From Bacteroidales bacterium (GTDB lineage Bacteria; Bacteroidota; Bacteroidia; Bacteroidales; JAIPAP01): a stretch of 40,214 nucleotides of DNA. Below the pieces are notes generated by a model. It made no database searches and was not told the DNA's origin. It saw only the letters and a list, made by a program, of their open reading frames with translations. Position 1 is the stretch's first letter, and each line of letters starts with the position of its first letter. The position numbers and the translations under genes are program-made. The stretch is from contig JAIPAP010000027.1 in NCBI GenBank assembly GCA_021740045.1, positions 1 to 40,214 of the forward strand. Direction: 5' to 3'. Positions 24,760 to 32,643 of the stretch are shown here, piece by piece.

Positions 24760-25630
24760 ACTTTTTTAATGCTTCCTGCATCACCTTCCCAATATCAGCC
24801 GGTGATTCTGCTATGTGGACGCCACAGTTGCGAAGGATTTCCTTTTTCGCCTGTGCAGTGTCGGCTTTTCCACCTACAATAGCTCCGGCATGGCCCATGG
24901 TTCTTCCTTTGGGGGCAGTTGCTCCGGCAATAAAGCTCACCACCGGCTTGGTACCGTTTTCCTTGATCCATTCGGCAGCTTCGGCTTCCATATTTCCACC
25001 GATCTCCCCTATCATTACAATTCCTTCGGTTTCCGGATCATTCATAAATAATTTGATGGCATCCAGGGTAGATGTCCCGATTATGGGATCGCCACCTATA
25101 CCAATGGCAGTAGACTGTCCGAGGCCAATTTTAGTAAGCTGGTCAACAGCTTCATAGGTCAGCGTACCCGAGCGGGAGACAATCCCGATCTTGCCCTTTT
25201 CATGAATAAAGCCCGGCATAATACCCACCTTGGCTTCACCAGGCGTAATCACCCCGGGACAGTTTGGGCCGATCAAAGTGCTTTTCTTACCCTGCAAAAA
25301 CTCCTTCGCTTTGATCATATCACTGGTTGGAATACCTTCGGTAATGCAAACGATCACAGCCACACCGGCATCGGCAGCTTCCATAATTGCATCGGCGGCA
25401 AAAGCCGGGGGCACAAAAATAACCGATACATCGGCACCGGTTTCCTTTACTGCATCCTGAACCGTGTTAAATACGGGACGATCCAGGTGCTTTTGTCCGG
25501 CTTTTCCGGGGGTTACACCACCAACGACATCCGTACCGTATTCAATCATCTGCTGGGCGTGAAAAGTACCTTCGCTGCCCGTAATTCCCTGTACCAAAAC
25601 CTTCGAATCTTTATTTACCAGAACACTCAT
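24758..25630 (-). CDS. sucD: Succinate-CoA ligase (ADP/GDP-forming) subunit alpha
   Basis: Protein of 290 residues, the usual size. The N-terminal CoA-binding Rossmann domain has [18 protein letters not shown] (13-30), and [11 protein letters not shown]; later [38 protein letters not shown] and [11 protein letters not shown] are textbook SucD blocks. H247 in GHAGAIVGG is the phosphorylated histidine. With the beta subunit SucC it makes ATP or GTP from succinyl-CoA in the TCA cycle. No sucC lies beside it; both flanking genes are unrelated. Upstream on the minus strand TATCTTTG (25666-25673) fits the TAnnTTTG -7 box, 36 bp before the ATG, suggesting its own promoter. Confidence 0.97.
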   Translation of the reverse strand: MSVLVNKDSKVLVQGITGSEGTFHAQQMIEYGTDVVGGVTPGKAGQKHLDRPVFNTVQDAVKETGADVSVIFVPPAFAADAIMEAADAGVAVIVCITEGIPTSDMIKAKEFLQGKKSTLIGPNCPGVITPGEAKVGIMPGFIHEKGKIGIVSRSGTLTYEAVDQLTKIGLGQSTAIGIGGDPIIGTSTLDAIKLFMNDPETEGIVMIGEIGGNMEAEAAEWIKENGTKPVVSFIAGATAPKGRTMGHAGAIVGGKADTAQAKKEILRNCGVHIAESPADIGKVMQEALKK

Positions 25631-25803
25631 AATAAGCTTTTATTTTTTTCAATTATTTAGAAGGCCAAAGATAAAACGATTTTCCCATTCCCCGGTAATT
25701 TCGAAGGAATAGAAAAATGTCAGGCTAATAAGGGAAAAGTAGGTGGATTTGTTCAATGGAAGGGTTTTTTGGCGGATCGCAGGATAGATAGCTGATGGTT
25801 TGA

Positions 25804-25848
25804 GGTTGGGTGGGCATAAGCATACTCTCCCGGTCTAAGTACCCACCC
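25804..25848. repeat. REP-like hairpin 1
   Basis: GGTTGGGTGGGCATAA begins the unit. GGGTGGG (25808-25814) pairs with CCCACCC (25842-25848). The motif GGTTGGGTGGGyATAA recurs in the second unit at 25919-25952. Confidence 0.6.
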
Positions 25849-25918
25849 TATTCTACACGGGAAAATAACATAAAGATTTTAACCTGGTTACAAAGCAATT
25901 AAACTACCGGACAAAAAG

Positions 25919-25952
25919 CCCTCCCTCTTAGGGAGGGTTGGGTGGGTATAAA
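25919..25952. repeat. REP-like hairpin 2
   Basis: CCCTCCC (25919-25925), loop TCTTA, GGGAGGG (25931-25937), then TTGGGTGGGTATAA. The perfect 7 bp stem plus the GGTTGGGTGGG tail resembles short palindromic elements I know from other Bacteroidota intergenic regions. Confidence 0.65.
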
Positions 25953-26051
25953 ATTAACAACATTACCAACTACCAACTACGATCTACCAGCACATCACCC
26001 TTTGCTCTCTGCGCCATGCCCTTCGCGCTATGCGTTCCCCACATATTTCCC

Positions 26052-26059
26052 TATTTTTG
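26052..26059 (+). promoter_or_regulatory. Candidate -7 element for mnmE
   Basis: TAttTTTG, 56 bp before the ATG. No clear -33 TTTG is at the right distance. Confidence 0.4.
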
Positions 26060-26115
26060 CCTATATTCATCCGCAATAAATCCGGGTGATTTTCAGTATA
26101 TTTAGAAACCAATAA

Positions 26116-27525
26116 ATGATGGAAAACCTAACACCACAATATAGAGACGATACCATCTGTGCCTTGTCGACCGCACCGGGAGCAGGCGCGATTGCCGTAA
26201 TACGCTTGTCAGGGCCGGAATCTTTTGCTGTGACCGAGTCCATCTTTAAGCCGGCAAAAAAGAACCCTAAGCTTTCCGAAGCTGCTTCTCATACGATCCA
26301 CTACGGTACTATCAACAATGAGGAGGAGATGATAGACGAGGTGGTGGCAAGCATATTCAAAGGGCCCCATTCATACACCGGCGAGGATGTGATTGAAATT
26401 TCATGCCATGGATCCATCTACATACAACAAAAGCTCATTGAACTCCTCCTGAAAAAAGGCCTGCGGCTGGCCCAGCCGGGGGAGTTCACTATGCGGGCCT
26501 TTATGAACGGCAAATTCGATCTTTCGCAGGCAGAAGCTGTTGCCGACCTCATTGCCGCGGATTCCAAAAAAGCTCACGACCTGGCCCTGGATCAAATGCG
26601 GGGGGGCTTCTCTTCCAAGATCAAGGAACTGCGTCAGCAACTGGTCGACTTTGCTTCCCTTATCGAACTGGAGCTGGATTTTAGCGAAGAAGACGTTGAG
26701 TTTGCCAACCGCGATGAGTTGATAAAGTTGCTCGAATCGCTCAAAACGGAAATAACCCAGTTGCTGAACTCCTTTTCCGTAGGCAATGTGCTGAAGAAGG
26801 GTATCCCCGTAGCCATAATCGGGAAGACCAATGTGGGCAAATCCACCCTGCTGAATGCCATCCTGAATGAGGAAAAAGCCATTGTGAGTGAAATTCCCGG
26901 CACCACCCGCGATGTGATTGAAGACACCATTATCATCGAAGGGACCTCCTTCCGGTTTATCGACACCGCCGGACTGCGCCATTCCGAAGATAAGGTGGAA
27001 AGCATTGGCATTGAACGCACCTATGAGAAGATACGGCAGGCCATGATCGTGCTGTATGTATTCGATATTGTGGAAACGCCCATGGAAGAGATTGAGGAGA
27101 TGATCAAGGAATTCAAAGAACATGTGGATGACCAGAATACACGCCTCATCCTCATCGGCAACAAAACCGATCAATTGGTGGAGTCGCCCAAAACCTTTCG
27201 CAACCTGGTGGAACTGGAAACCATCTTCGTTTCGGCTAAGCGCAAGGAAAACGTCAACCTTATCCTCGACAGCCTGGTTAATGCGGTCAATCTTGAGCAA
27301 TACACCGACAATGCCATTGTCTCCAACGCCCGCCACTACGAAGCCCTGAGCAAAGCCCTGGAAGCCATAAACAATGTGGAAGAAGGATTCAACAACAACA
27401 TTCCCAGCGACCTCATCGCCATCGACATCCGGCAGGCCCTGCATCACCTGGGTGAGATCACCGGCGAAATCTCTACGGACGAATTGTTGGGTAATATTTT
27501 TCGGAATTTTTGTATTGGGAAGTAA
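26116..27525 (+). CDS. mnmE: tRNA modification GTPase MnmE (TrmE)
   Basis: Protein of 469 residues, full length. The N-terminal formyl-THF-binding domain begins DTICALSTAPGAGAIAVIRL; the helical domain carries PGEFTMRAFMNGKFDLSQAE. The inserted G domain has G1 GKTNVGKST (from 236), a G2 threonine in GTTRDV, G3 DTAG, G4 NKTD and G5 SAK, and the protein ends with FCIGK (465-469), the conserved cysteine motif. With MnmG it adds the carboxymethylaminomethyl group to uridine 34 of certain tRNAs. Two adjacent ATG codons (26116 and 26119) can start it. It is transcribed alone, followed by repeats. Confidence 0.98.
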   Translation: MMENLTPQYRDDTICALSTAPGAGAIAVIRLSGPESFAVTESIFKPAKKNPKLSEAASHTIHYGTINNEEEMIDEVVASIFKGPHSYTGEDVIEISCHGSIYIQQKLIELLLKKGLRLAQPGEFTMRAFMNGKFDLSQAEAVADLIAADSKKAHDLALDQMRGGFSSKIKELRQQLVDFASLIELELDFSEEDVEFANRDELIKLLESLKTEITQLLNSFSVGNVLKKGIPVAIIGKTNVGKSTLLNAILNEEKAIVSEIPGTTRDVIEDTIIIEGTSFRFIDTAGLRHSEDKVESIGIERTYEKIRQAMIVLYVFDIVETPMEEIEEMIKEFKEHVDDQNTRLILIGNKTDQLVESPKTFRNLVELETIFVSAKRKENVNLILDSLVNAVNLEQYTDNAIVSNARHYEALSKALEAINNVEEGFNNNIPSDLIAIDIRQALHHLGEITGEISTDELLGNIFRNFCIGK

Positions 27526-27537
27526 AGTGAGTTTAGG

Positions 27538-27620
27538 TTTCAATTTTAAAGTTCCAAGTTCCAGGGTAGAAGGAAGGGGCATGAATAGAGGCAGTTGGTG
27601 GAAAGTTTAAAGTTTAAAGT
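27538..27620. repeat. AAGTTCC / AGTTTAAAGTT repeat cluster
   Basis: TTTTAAAGTTCCAAGTTCC (about 27543-27561) and, 40 bp on, AAAGTTTAAAGTTTAAAGTT (27601-27620). Same units as at 20704-20805 and 24620-24759. Confidence 0.7.
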
Positions 27621-27657
27621 TATTGCGATGAGCAAGCTGTATAGGTTTGGCGCCACA

Positions 27658-27778
27658 TTATTGATAATCTGAATATTCTTTCTGATCCATATCCTCGTCC
27701 ACAATCAGGTATACCGGGTGTGTTTTCAAACTTTCTAAGTTCTTTCATCATTTCTTGCTTTAACAGCCTTGCAGCCAT
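27658..27778 (-). pseudogene. Possible frameshifted remnant of a small protein
   Basis: On the minus strand one frame reads MAARLLKQEMMKEL from an ATG at 27776-27778, then a shift of frame gives LESLKTHPVYLIVDEDMDQK and ends SDYQ at a TAA (27658-27660). The second piece has protein-like composition but a stop just before it in its own frame. The product is not recognised. It may simply be chance; confidence is low. Confidence 0.25.
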
Positions 27779-28066
27779 TAGCCAATAAGTTAAAGAATTA
27801 ACACATCAAAGCCCAAAAACCCGGCATACGGTATTCGGCAGCAAACCAGCAAAAAATCTTATTATAGTAATGGTCTAAACCTTAGAAAAATATTAATTTT
27901 ACATTACATTCATTAAGACATAATTATGCTACACAATTATTGGAATGCAGGGATAAGATTAGGTAAATACCGGATTTTCAAGACCATAAATCAATTAATC
28001 AACAGAAATATACACGAATGTAAATATGACAAAATGATCTCGATTATTGAATTAAAAATTTAAATT

Positions 28067-28888
28067 ATGGAACGAGTAGTCCTATTATTTTTCACGATTG
28101 TAGCAGTACTTTCAAACACAGCAAACAGCCAGGATCAAAAGGCTGTAGAAATACTGGAATCCATGCAGGAACGGTATGAACAATCCATTGAAGATATAGA
28201 CGATTATCTCATGGAAAAAGGTAAGCATACTATTTTTTACAAAAAGGCCTTTACCGAAGATGGCAAACCTTACTTTAAAACCAAGACCAAGGGAAATAAT
28301 AAAAAAGATATGGGATCAGCATCAGCAACGAATAAAGACCTTTACTCGCAATTTTCCTCCAAAGCAAAAGAAAAGGCAATCTACGAGAGAACTGATAAGG
28401 TTGATGGACATGAAGTTCATGTGATATACATTGATCAAATGGAAATAAAGGGGTTTAATGCAGACAGGGATACAGAGGACGCTGTTGAAGACATCTATTT
28501 GTATATTGATTCTGATAAGTTGGTGGTCAGAAAAATGAAATATACAATAACATCCAAAATAAAGGGCGGAGAACCACGTAAGGTTTCGCCTGTGGTTAAA
28601 AACAAAGACTTTAGAAATGTGGAAGGCATGCTGATCCCCTATGAAACCGCTACTGTTATCAAAGGATTAACGCTTACTGAAGAAGAACGAAAAAAAATAG
28701 AAAAAGGATTAAGCGATTTTGAAAAAGAAATGGAAGAAATGCCCGAATCGCAAAGAGAAATGATGGAACAGATGGCAGGAGACAAGATTGAAAGATACCG
28801 GAAAATGATTGAGAAAGATCAGTATGAGCAAGTGAAGCGGGTAAAAAACATAGAAGTCAATACCGGTATGAAATTAGAAGATTTCTAA
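28067..28888 (+). CDS. Secreted protein of unknown function (LolA-like composition)
   Basis: Protein of 273 residues with a signal peptide (about 1-21, cleavage near ANSQ). The mature part starts with a helical segment (AVEILESMQERYEQSIEDID) then beta strands: TIFYKKAFTEDGKPYFKTK, GHEVHVIYIDQ, IYLYIDSDKLVVRKMKYTI, MLIPYETATVIKG. This order recalls LolA/LppX-like outer-membrane lipoprotein-sorting folds, but I cannot show homology. Residues about 202-262 are a highly charged E/K/M-rich helix, probably coiled coil (EEERKKIEKGLSDFEKEMEE). It stands alone between the repeat region and the GH92 gene 147 bp downstream. Confidence 0.8.
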   Translation: MERVVLLFFTIVAVLSNTANSQDQKAVEILESMQERYEQSIEDIDDYLMEKGKHTIFYKKAFTEDGKPYFKTKTKGNNKKDMGSASATNKDLYSQFSSKAKEKAIYERTDKVDGHEVHVIYIDQMEIKGFNADRDTEDAVEDIYLYIDSDKLVVRKMKYTITSKIKGGEPRKVSPVVKNKDFRNVEGMLIPYETATVIKGLTLTEEERKKIEKGLSDFEKEMEEMPESQREMMEQMAGDKIERYRKMIEKDQYEQVKRVKNIEVNTGMKLEDF

Positions 28889-29035
28889 ATCGCTGCACTT
28901 ATGTAGCAAAAAGCTTCAGCATACAAACTTGAGGAAACTTTTTAATGGATTTCCGGCATGGGTATATAGCACAATTTTTTACCTTGCGGGTAGAATTGTA
29001 GTGCCCGGAATTGATGGTACAAGAAGAATGCAACT

Positions 29036-31366
29036 ATGAAAAAATCCATATTAATCGCCGGTTTGATTTTACTTGTTTTAACCGGCAAAGAAGTTATCAG
29101 CCAAAATGCCCAAAGGAGCGAACTCACAACGGATTATGCCCAATACGTGAACCCGTTTACCGGCACAAGCAGGATGGGGCATGTGTTTCCGGGAGCCACT
29201 GCCCCTTTCGGCATGGTGCAGTTAAGTCCACAAACCTACTTCGTCCCCATGTTCCTGGAGGATGGAAGCTACAACAAAAAGACCTATGAATACTGTGCCG
29301 GATACCAATACCGCGACACTACCATCATTGGGTTTGCTCATACCAATTTCAGTGGTACCGGACATTCCGATCTGGGGGATGTGCTTGTGATGCCAACCAC
29401 CGGAAAGCTTATCCTTGAGCCATTGGAAACTTCCGTCGGGAACAAGGGCTTTTATTCGGTTTTCTCTCATGATGAAGAACATGCATCGCCGGGATATTAC
29501 AAGGTGATGCTCGACAGTTACCACATCCGGGCAGAACTCACAACCAGCGAACGTGTTGGATTTCATAAATACACATTTCCGGAATCCAAACAGGCACATA
29601 TTATCCTGGACATGGTTTATAATGTGTATCATCACGACAACAAAAATACCTGGACCTTTATAAGAGTGGAGAATGATTCGTTGATAACAGGTTACCGGCA
29701 AACCAAAGGCTGGGCAAGGGACCGGAAGGTATTTTTTGCCATAAAATTTTCTAAGCCATTCAAAAGCTATGGCCATAAGAAGTACGACCAAGTTATTTAT
29801 GACGGTTTTTACCGGCGCTTTAAGCAGGAGAAAAACTTCCCGGAAATGGCAGGCAAGAATTTGCGGGCTTACTTCAACTTTGAAACCAAAGAAAATGAAA
29901 TTATAAAGCTGAAGGTGGCTTTGTCGCCGGTAAGTACGGCCGGAGCCTTAAACAACCTGAACACTGAAATTCCCCACTGGGATTTTGAAAGAACGCACAA
30001 TGAAACCCGGGAGAAATGGAACAAGGAACTATCGACAATTGAGGTAGAGACGCTTGATAAAAACGATAAAATCACCTTCTATACTGCTCTTTACCACACG
30101 AACCTATCCCCGATAATTTACGAGGATGCAGATGGAAAATACCGGGGACTAGACCAGAACATCCATACTTCTGACGGATTTACCAATTATACCATTTTTT
30201 CACTTTGGGATACCTACAGGGCGCTCCATCCGCTTTTCAACATCATACAACCGGGGCGAAACAATGATATGATAAAAAGCATGTTGGCGCATTATGACCA
30301 GAGCGTTCATAATATGCTGCCTATCTGGAGCCATTATGCCAATGAAAACTGGTGTATGATCGGGTATCATGCTACCTCGGTCATAGCTGATGCCATGGTC
30401 AAAAATGTTGGTGATTTTGATCGTAACAGGGCTTTGCAAGCTTCAGTGAACACGGCTAAGGTGAACTACTTTGATGGCCTGGGTGAGTACATCGATTATC
30501 ATTATGTACCGGATGACCTGAGCCACTCTTCGGTTTCTAAAACACTGGAATATGCTTACAACGATTGGTGTATTGCACAAATGGCTCGTCAAACAGGGCA
30601 ACCAAAAATTGAGCAGGAGTTTCTGAAACGATCAAAATATTATCAAAATGTTTATGATCCTGCAATAGGCTTCATGCGACCAAAACTATCCAATGGTAAG
30701 TTCAGGGAAAATTTTGACCCCATGGATACGCACGGACAAGGTTTTATTGAAGGCAATGCCTGGAATTACGGCTTATATGTACCTCATTACATAGCCAACA
30801 TGATTAAGATGATGGGCGGAAAGAAAAGGCTAACGCAAAGACTGGATTCTCTTTTCACTATGGAAATTGAAGATAAATACATTAAAAATCATGAAGATAT
30901 TACAAGGGATGGTATAATGGGTAACTATGTTCACGGAAACGAACCGGGGCATCACATTCCCTATCTCTACAACTGGCTGGGACAGCCCGAAAAAACGCAG
31001 GCAAGGGTGCGTATGATAACCGATAAGATGTACGGGCACAAGGTAGATGGTTTATGCGGCAATGACGATGCCGGACAAATGAGTGCATGGTACATTTTCA
31101 GCAGCTTGGGCTTTTATCCGGTAACTCCCGGTTCACCGGATTATGCCCTTGGAAGCCCTTCGGTGGTCAATGCCAGGATTCACCTGCAAAACGGGAAAAC
31201 CCTGGCCATAAAAACCAGAAATCAAGGCCGGGAAAATGTGTATGTAAAAAATGTTACGGTGAATGGAAAATCGCTGAAAGGAGCTTCTCTTTCACATCAG
31301 GATATTGTTAATGGCGGTGTTATCATGTTTGAGATGACCGACAAACCCTCTATTGAACAAAACTAG
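29036..31366 (+). CDS. GH92 family alpha-mannosidase, secreted
   Basis: Protein of 776 residues with a signal peptide (about 1-22). YVNPFTGTSRMGHVFPGA and TAPFGMVQLSP (about 36-64) start the N-terminal beta-sandwich typical of GH92. The (alpha/alpha)6 domain has FSLWDTYRALHPLFNI, GFIEGNAWNYGLYVPHY with E572 as the likely catalytic acid, and CGNDDAGQMSAWYIF with D677/D678 near the likely base, followed by GFYPVTPGSPDYALGSP. Family members are Ca2+-dependent exo-mannosidases that act on N-glycan or yeast-type mannans with inversion, in the periplasm or on the surface. No SusC/SusD pair or other glycosidase is next to it, so it is not part of a visible utilisation locus. Confidence 0.96.
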   Translation: MKKSILIAGLILLVLTGKEVISQNAQRSELTTDYAQYVNPFTGTSRMGHVFPGATAPFGMVQLSPQTYFVPMFLEDGSYNKKTYEYCAGYQYRDTTIIGFAHTNFSGTGHSDLGDVLVMPTTGKLILEPLETSVGNKGFYSVFSHDEEHASPGYYKVMLDSYHIRAELTTSERVGFHKYTFPESKQAHIILDMVYNVYHHDNKNTWTFIRVENDSLITGYRQTKGWARDRKVFFAIKFSKPFKSYGHKKYDQVIYDGFYRRFKQEKNFPEMAGKNLRAYFNFETKENEIIKLKVALSPVSTAGALNNLNTEIPHWDFERTHNETREKWNKELSTIEVETLDKNDKITFYTALYHTNLSPIIYEDADGKYRGLDQNIHTSDGFTNYTIFSLWDTYRALHPLFNIIQPGRNNDMIKSMLAHYDQSVHNMLPIWSHYANENWCMIGYHATSVIADAMVKNVGDFDRNRALQASVNTAKVNYFDGLGEYIDYHYVPDDLSHSSVSKTLEYAYNDWCIAQMARQTGQPKIEQEFLKRSKYYQNVYDPAIGFMRPKLSNGKFRENFDPMDTHGQGFIEGNAWNYGLYVPHYIANMIKMMGGKKRLTQRLDSLFTMEIEDKYIKNHEDITRDGIMGNYVHGNEPGHHIPYLYNWLGQPEKTQARVRMITDKMYGHKVDGLCGNDDAGQMSAWYIFSSLGFYPVTPGSPDYALGSPSVVNARIHLQNGKTLAIKTRNQGRENVYVKNVTVNGKSLKGASLSHQDIVNGGVIMFEMTDKPSIEQN

Positions 31367-31623
31367 ATTTCCATTTTTTGCATCCATAAATTGCGGCTTT
31401 AGAGCTTTGAAAAAATATTTTCAATGCCCTACCCTATCCTTTTTTTCCCGATACCTTTTCGGGCCTTTGCCATTTAATCCATACCCCTAAATAAAACCGT
31501 TTATATAACCGTAACAATCAAAACCCCGACGCGAACTTGCATACTTATATATGAATTCTTATATTGATACTTAACATTTACTATTATAATTTGTTATCCA
31601 ATGACAGTACAGTAAAGAACAAT
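31367..31623. other. Intergenic stretch before the binding-protein operon
   Basis: About 255 bp, AT-rich, without a recognised gene. A TTG at 31564 is in frame with the next CDS but the ATG at 31624 is the better start. Confidence 0.5.
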
Positions 31624-32643
31624 ATGAACAAAAAGATCTATTGGATAATAATCTTGCTAGTTTTAATCGGAGCCGGGATTTATACCGTTATTTCCTTTTC
31701 AGGGGAGGAGTGTCAAAAACCCACCGTGAACGAACTTAAATACGCCAGTGGCCCCATTGTGATTGAAACCCCTGTTCATGTTGCCCTTGAAAAGGGTATC
31801 TTTAGTTCTCACGGATTGGAAGTTTTTGTAGAACTCAACCCCGATGGGAAAACCTCGCTGGATCGATTGTTTAAAGATAGCGTTGATATAGCGGCGGTGA
31901 TGGCCACCCCGGTAGTTTACAACAGCTTCAGCAGAAAGGATTTCCGTATCATAGCCAAGACGGAGCATGGCAGCTTCCACTCTATGGTAGCCAATAAAAA
32001 GAGCGGTATTCGCAAGCCCAGTGACCTGGCAGGTAAAAAAGTTGGTGTTACCAAGGGTACCTCGGGAGAATATTTTATGAACTCCTTTTTGATCTCGCAC
32101 AACATGCTCCCCTCCGACCTTAAGCTGCATTATTTAAAGGGTCCTGCACTGGTTAAAAGCATGAAGGAAAACCGCCTGGATGCCATCTTTAGCTGGGAGC
32201 CCTATATTTCTTATGCCGAGCGTGAGTTGAAGGGCAATGCCATAAGCTTTCCCAGCCCGCAACTGGTGCAGCCCTCATGGCTTATGGTTACCATGAGTAG
32301 TTTTCTTGATGGGCATCCGGAATTGATAACACGCTTTATAAAATCCCTGAGTAAAGCCATCGATTTTGTAAACACCAACAAACAACAAAGCCTTGACATC
32401 CACACCAATTTTGTGGGTATCGACAGGGAAGTGGCAAAATCGGTTTTGATGGATATGCGTTTTAACCTCTCACTGGACCAGGAATTGATCCTCGATTTGG
32501 AAAACCAGGCCCGGTGGTTGAAAAGACTGGACTATGCTGAGGAACAACCCATACCCGATTACCTTGAACTAATCCACACCGGAGCATTAAATGAGGTAAG
32601 GCCCCATCAGGTTACCATCATTAAAACAAACACAGGATTATGA
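31624..32643 (+). CDS. Membrane-anchored NMT1/SsuA-like substrate-binding protein
   Basis: Protein of 339 residues from the ATG at 31624. A basic start and one hydrophobic helix (about 4-25) lack a lipobox (S-G-E-E-C follows, not L-x-x-C), so it is probably an uncleaved anchor or signal. The binding domain shows HVALEKGIFSSHGLEVFVEL, ATPVVYNSF, KPSDLAGKKVGVTKGTSGEYF (the SsuA/ThiY/NMT1 signature region) and DAIFSWEPYI. Such proteins bind small ligands such as sulfonates, nitrate, taurine or thiamine precursors. No ABC permease or ATPase gene is beside it; instead the stop overlaps a sensor-kinase start by 4 bp (ATGA). It probably senses ligand for that kinase (inference). Confidence 0.88.
   Translation: MNKKIYWIIILLVLIGAGIYTVISFSGEECQKPTVNELKYASGPIVIETPVHVALEKGIFSSHGLEVFVELNPDGKTSLDRLFKDSVDIAAVMATPVVYNSFSRKDFRIIAKTEHGSFHSMVANKKSGIRKPSDLAGKKVGVTKGTSGEYFMNSFLISHNMLPSDLKLHYLKGPALVKSMKENRLDAIFSWEPYISYAERELKGNAISFPSPQLVQPSWLMVTMSSFLDGHPELITRFIKSLSKAIDFVNTNKQQSLDIHTNFVGIDREVAKSVLMDMRFNLSLDQELILDLENQARWLKRLDYAEEQPIPDYLELIHTGALNEVRPHQVTIIKTNTGL

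Larger units (their letters stand above)
25631..26115. other. Non-coding stretch between divergent sucD and mnmE, with REP-like hairpins
   Basis: About 485 bp with no convincing gene. It holds the sucD -7-like element (25666-25673), two related hairpins (25804-25848 and 25919-25952), and the mnmE -7-like element (26052-26059). Confidence 0.6.
27526..28066. other. Repeat-containing, decayed intergenic stretch
   Basis: About 540 bp. The first part has AAGTTCC and AGTTTAAAGTT repeats (27538-27620), the middle a possible broken minus-strand coding remnant (about 27658-27778), and the last 200 bp is AT-rich without a clear gene. Confidence 0.5.

Noticed and set aside
26401-27582. Long minus-strand open frame of 393 codons
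   Set aside because: It lies opposite mnmE, whose motifs are complete. The translation is low-complexity and rich in G, F, Q and D, a typical shadow.
29222-29791. Minus-strand frame of 189 codons
   Set aside because: Opposite the GH92 gene; no independent support.
31564-31623. TTG start giving 20 extra residues on the binding protein
   Set aside because: The added residues would precede the basic MNKK start of the membrane helix and look unlike coding sequence; the ATG at 31624 is preferred.
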